A stretch of DNA of 64,000 nucleotides from Falsirhodobacter algicola (GTDB taxonomy: Bacteria; Pseudomonadota; Alphaproteobacteria; Rhodobacterales; Rhodobacteraceae): positions 1-64,000 of the forward strand of contig NZ_CP047292.1 of the NCBI RefSeq assembly GCF_018279165.1. The letters are read 5' to 3'. Both the position numbers and the translations under genes were made by a program. The notes beneath the pieces were generated by a model, which saw only the letters and a program-made list of their open reading frames with translations, ran no database searches and was not told the origin of the DNA. Positions 60,814 through 64,000 of this stretch are shown here, piece by piece (position 1 is the stretch's first letter; every line of letters begins with the position of its first letter).

Positions 60814-62424
60814 TTGCACGAACTTGCCCGTCGTCTTGGTCTGAGGACCGACCCGGTCATCTTTTTCGTATCCGCCGCGCTGACGGTGGTCTTCGTCCTT
60901 GCCCTCGTGATCGCCCCCGAACCGATCGGCGCGGCCTTTGCCGCGGGCCGCGCGTGGATCGTCACCAAGCTGGGCTGGTTCTTCATCCTCGGCGTGAATG
61001 TCTGGCTCGGCTTTCTGATCTGGGCCGCGATGAGCAAGCACGGCCATATCCGCCTTGGCCGCCGCAACACGCGCCCGGAATATACGAACCTTTCATGGTT
61101 CACGATGCTGTTCGCGGGCGGGATCGGCACGGTGCTGATGTTCTGGGGCGTGGCCGAACCGATCAGCCATTTCTCCAAACCGCCGCTGCCGGGGGTCGAA
61201 CCCTTCAGCGCCGAGGCCGCCGACGACGCCATCGCCATCGCCCTTTACCATCTGGCGCTGCACACTTGGACGATCTTCGCGCTGCCGGGTCTGGCCTTTG
61301 CCTATTTCATCAACCGCTACGATCTGCCGCTGCGGGTCAGTTCGGTGTTCTATCCCCTGCTGAAGGAGGGGATCCACGGCCCGATCGGGCGCGTGATCGA
61401 CATCGTTTCGGTGCTGGGCACGCTCTTTGGGGTGGCGGTGTCGCTGGGCCTCGGATCGTCGCAGATCGCAGCGGGGCTGTCGGCGCTGACCGGGGTCGAT
61501 CCGGGCACCGGCACGCAGATCGGCATCCTCGTGGTGCTGACGGGGGTGGCGGTCATCTCCATCTCCGCCGGCCTCGACAAGGGGGTGAAGCTGCTGTCGA
61601 ACATCAATATCGGCATGGCGGTGGGGCTGATGGTCTTCGTGCTCGTCACCGGATCGACGCTGTTCCTGCTGCGCGGCATGGTGGAAACGATGGGCATCTA
61701 CCTGTCGAACCTGCCGCGCCTCGCGTTCTGGAACGACATGCTGGCCGATGTGATGCCGAACCGGCCCGACTGGGGCTGGCAGGGCAACTGGACGGTGTTC
61801 TATTGGGCATGGACGGTCACATGGTCGCCCTTCATCGGGCTGTTCGTCGCCCGCATCTCGCGCGGGCGGACGATCCGTGAATTCGTGGCGGGCGTGCTGC
61901 TCGCGCCGTCGCTGTTCACGGTGATCTGGTTCTCGGTCTTCGGCTGGCAGGCGATGGAGCTTGATGGCATCGGCGCGGGCGCGCGCGCCCAGATGGGCGA
62001 GGCCGCGGGCCAGATCAGCGCCGCCGTCGCCGACAGCGTGCCGCTGGCGATGTTCGCCTTCTTCGAGCATTTCCCGCTGGTGAATGTGATGCAGGGGCTG
62101 GCGGTGATCGTGGTCGCGATCTTCTTCGCGACCTCGGCCGATTCCGCCTCGCTCGTGGTGGATATGCAATGCACGGGCGAAGGCCGCCCCGGCCCGGTGC
62201 GCCAGCGCGTGTTCTGGGGCATCACGCAGGGGCTGGTGGCCGCGATGCTGGTGCTCTTGGCGGGCGAAGCGGGCCTGACGGCGCTTCAGCAGGTGATCAC
62301 CGTGGTGGGCCTGCCGGTCTTCTGCCTCGTGTTCATGATGATCCCCTCGTTGCTGAAGGGATTCCAGGCCGAGGATATCGACAACGTCACCGTCGGCTCC
62401 CGCCCCGATCTGGACGATCTCTAG
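60814..62424 (+). CDS. BCCT-family transporter (second paralogue)
   Basis: 536 aa from the TTG start, with twelve membrane helices. GIGTVLMFWGVAEPISHFSKPP is the glycine-rich substrate helix and NWTVFYWAWTVTWSPFIGLFVARISRGRTIREF the aromatic-box helix. Here the box reads WAWTVTW, so one tryptophan found in betaine carriers is Thr. The TTG at 60814 has ggaga six bases upstream and gives the start HELARRLGLRTDPVIFF; the only ATG upstream (60809) is out of frame. Probably choline, betaine or a related solute. Its end overlaps the converging ygiB-like gene by four bases. Confidence 0.92.
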   Translation: MHELARRLGLRTDPVIFFVSAALTVVFVLALVIAPEPIGAAFAAGRAWIVTKLGWFFILGVNVWLGFLIWAAMSKHGHIRLGRRNTRPEYTNLSWFTMLFAGGIGTVLMFWGVAEPISHFSKPPLPGVEPFSAEAADDAIAIALYHLALHTWTIFALPGLAFAYFINRYDLPLRVSSVFYPLLKEGIHGPIGRVIDIVSVLGTLFGVAVSLGLGSSQIAAGLSALTGVDPGTGTQIGILVVLTGVAVISISAGLDKGVKLLSNINIGMAVGLMVFVLVTGSTLFLLRGMVETMGIYLSNLPRLAFWNDMLADVMPNRPDWGWQGNWTVFYWAWTVTWSPFIGLFVARISRGRTIREFVAGVLLAPSLFTVIWFSVFGWQAMELDGIGAGARAQMGEAAGQISAAVADSVPLAMFAFFEHFPLVNVMQGLAVIVVAIFFATSADSASLVVDMQCTGEGRPGPVRQRVFWGITQGLVAAMLVLLAGEAGLTALQQVITVVGLPVFCLVFMMIPSLLKGFQAEDIDNVTVGSRPDLDDL

Positions 62425-62984
62425 CCCCCGAACGAGGTGCGGGCGGCACCGGAGGAACCGAAGCCGCCCCGCCGCATCACATCGGCCTGCGACATCGGCG
62501 GGCGGCCCACCGTGGCAGGGGCCTTCTGGAAGGCCGACGCGTTCATCGCGCCCCGCCCGTTGTTGGAGGCGACCGAGGTGCCGCCGGGCGTGGCGAAGCG
62601 GCCATTGGCGGTGTTCACCAGCGGCTGGCTCATGATGCCGCGCCCGCCCAGCATCTGCCCGATCATCATCCCCGCCAGCAGCGGCATGAAGGAAAAGCCG
62701 CCGCCCGCCTCGGCCTGCTGCTCGCAATTGCCGACGCCATGCTCCTCTTCGCAGACGGCCAGCGCGTCGTAGCGGGGGGCCGTCTCCTCGTGGTCGGCCT
62801 GCGCTTGGGCAAAGGCCGCGTCGCAATCGGCGGGGGTGAAGTTCAGGCTGCCCGCCTCCGCCTCGGCCCGGCACGAGGCGAGGTCGGGGAAGGACGAGGC
62901 CTCGGTCCGGTCCTCGCGGCAGCCGGACAGGGCGAAGGCCGCGCCCATCAGCGTCAGGGCCACGGTGGCGGAACGTTTGCGCAT
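62421..62984 (-). CDS. DUF1190 (YgiB/YjfM-type) lipoprotein
   Basis: 187 aa. A lipobox (AFALSGC, Cys about residue 22) marks it as a lipoprotein. PDLASCRAEAEAGSLNFTPADCDAAFAQAQADHEETAPRYDALAVCEEEHG holds the spaced cysteines typical of DUF1190, and a Gly/Ser-rich low-complexity tail follows. In enterobacteria ygiB stands beside ygiC, encoding a glutathionylspermidine-synthase-like enzyme, and the same pairing is seen here (gene at 63010). Function is not established. Confidence 0.83.
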   Translation of the reverse strand: MRKRSATVALTLMGAAFALSGCREDRTEASSFPDLASCRAEAEAGSLNFTPADCDAAFAQAQADHEETAPRYDALAVCEEEHGVGNCEQQAEAGGGFSFMPLLAGMMIGQMLGGRGIMSQPLVNTANGRFATPGGTSVASNNGRGAMNASAFQKAPATVGRPPMSQADVMRRGGFGSSGAARTSFGG

Positions 62985-63009
62985 GAAGGTCTTCCTTGTC
63001 AGGGCGATG

Positions 63010-64000
63010 TCAGGGTGCGATGAAATGAGGCTTGAAGCGCGACAGATCCTGTGTGATCCGGGCGCGATCCTCGCGGATGCCCAAGGCGACGCACTCCTCC
63101 CCCACGATCCATGCCCCCAGCACCGGGCGGAATCCGTCGAAGACCGGAAGCGGCGCATAGGCCTGCACGATCTTCGCCCCCTGATCATAGGCGCGATCAT
63201 GGGCGGTTTCCAGCGGCCGCCCGCCTTCGATGATGTCGACAGAGGCGCCTTCGCGCGAAAAGAACGGTTTGACCACATGGGTGCGCAGCGCATCGCGCGA
63301 CCGATCGAGCAGCGCCGAGCCGCCCGTCCCATCCCGCAGCGCGCCCGCCACATCATCAAGGAAGAAGGCCGGCAGAAGGTTCGGATGGCCCTCGAACATC
63401 TCCCACAGCACGGGCAGGATCGCCTTGTTCGACACCAGCGCCTTCCAGGCCGGTTCGATCATCCGGCAGCCCGAGGGGACGATGGCGGCCCCGAATTCGT
63501 CCGCGAAGATGTCCTCCCACGGATAGAGCTTGAAGAGCGTGCCGATCACCCGATCCTCGGCATCGGTGAACTGCCCCTCGGCGGACAGGCCGATTTGGCC
63601 GAGGTCGGTGTAATGCGCGCCCATCCCGCCCTCGCGCGCGGCCCAAGCCAGCGCCTCCACGGTGGCGTAATCCTCGGCATGGCCGGCGGCGGCGGCGAAA
63701 TGGATGTCGTGATCGGGCGGGAACATCGCGGCGAAGCGTTCGGCCAGCGCCTCGTGCAGGCGGTTGAACTGATCCGCCCCCGCCGGCAACGCACCGGCCG
63801 CGATCTGATCCTCCAGCCACTGCCACTGGAAGGCCGCCGTTTCATAGAGCGAGGTCGGCGTGTCGGCATTGTATTCCAGGAGTTTCGCATCCCCCCCGTC
63901 ATAGGCGAGGTCCATGCGGCCATAGAGCTCGCCCTCCTGCCGCTGCCAGCTCGTGGCCACCAGATCGCGGAAACCGGGCGGGATGCCCATCCGGTCCATC
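63010..64000 (-). CDS. Glutathionylspermidine synthase-family ATP-grasp protein (YgiC/YjfC type), partial
   Basis: 329 residues are present; the frame stays open to the window edge, so a short N-terminal part (perhaps 40-60 residues) is missing. LAYDGGDAKLLEYNADTPTSLYETAAFQWQWLED is the GSP-synthase substrate-side motif, FKLYPWEDIFADEFG and EPAWKALVSNKAILPVLWEMFEGHPNLLPAF are diagnostic for the YgiC/YjfC group, and the ATP-grasp core continues through HVVKPFFSREGASVDI. It probably ligates an amine to a glutathione-like peptide or to another carboxylate. It lies 25 bases upstream of the DUF1190 lipoprotein gene on the same strand. Confidence 0.87.
   Translation of the reverse strand, partial: MDRMGIPPGFRDLVATSWQRQEGELYGRMDLAYDGGDAKLLEYNADTPTSLYETAAFQWQWLEDQIAAGALPAGADQFNRLHEALAERFAAMFPPDHDIHFAAAAGHAEDYATVEALAWAAREGGMGAHYTDLGQIGLSAEGQFTDAEDRVIGTLFKLYPWEDIFADEFGAAIVPSGCRMIEPAWKALVSNKAILPVLWEMFEGHPNLLPAFFLDDVAGALRDGTGGSALLDRSRDALRTHVVKPFFSREGASVDIIEGGRPLETAHDRAYDQGAKIVQAYAPLPVFDGFRPVLGAWIVGEECVALGIREDRARITQDLSRFKPHFIAP

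Overview
This is a 64 kb GC-rich, almost fully coding chromosomal window from an alphaproteobacterium, most likely of the Rhodobacterales/Rhodobacteraceae type. The main reasons are two BCCT osmolyte/choline-type carriers, TRAP (TAXI) transport, several UgpC-type and Opp-type ABC systems, an HWE-family histidine kinase with a stand-alone receiver, an aa3-type oxidase, and frequent GTG and TTG starts. No insertion sequence, prophage, CRISPR array or integrase is visible. Nearly everything looks native, apart from one AT-richer orphan gene at about 50.76-51.5 kb.

Layout. 1-7.2 kb: an amino-sugar operon on the + strand whose genes mostly overlap start to stop (oxidoreductase tail, ABC ATPase, BadF-type kinase, ROK regulator, DMT exporter, an OGA-HAT-like acetyltransferase, nagB, nagA), closed by a hairpin terminator. 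7.2-10.5 kb: a BCCT carrier divergent from a urate hydroxylase (hpxO-like). 10.5-14.8 kb: ugpBAEC for glycerol-3-phosphate uptake, preceded by a three-repeat Pho box. 14.9-20.2 kb: an SMP-30 lactonase, then an unusual cytochrome oxidase (lipoprotein-like subunit II, fused subunits I-III, a small membrane protein) with DUF2231 and CopD-like membrane proteins. 20.3-25.4 kb: a TAXI-TRAP receptor and fused permease, DUF4112, and a phospholipase D family protein.

25.4-36.2 kb: a metal-linked set (PCu(A)C chaperone, PepSY protein, DUF2946 protein), tRNA-Ala(CGC) with its promoter, a two-unit glycosyltransferase, a FepA-type receptor, a DHA2 efflux pump, suhB and an Fsr-type MFS pump. 36.2-40.9 kb: a tandem glycine riboswitch, gcvT, gcvH, gcvP and a strong terminator, together a complete self-regulated glycine cleavage operon (the lpd L-protein is not here). 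40.9-43.4 kb: an exported PRC-barrel protein, OpgC-like acyltransferase and a receiver-only response regulator. 43.5-50.6 kb: a cystine-type amino-acid ABC system and a complete five-gene Opp-type peptide ABC system, all on the - strand.

50.7-64 kb: an AT-richer orphan membrane-anchored gene with a near-consensus promoter, a TerC-type protein, ExoD, a large exported protein that appears to combine Ig-like, ThuA-like and NodB-like regions, glyoxalase I, aldose epimerase, a multi-sensor HWE kinase, a DMT exporter, a second BCCT carrier, and a ygiB-ygiC-like pair cut by the window edge. The clearest links between genes are amino-sugar catabolism (GlcNAc kinase to NagA to NagB), phosphate-starvation control of ugp, and glycine-sensed control of gcvTHP. 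Function calls rest on recognised motifs and remembered family sequences; no database search was run.
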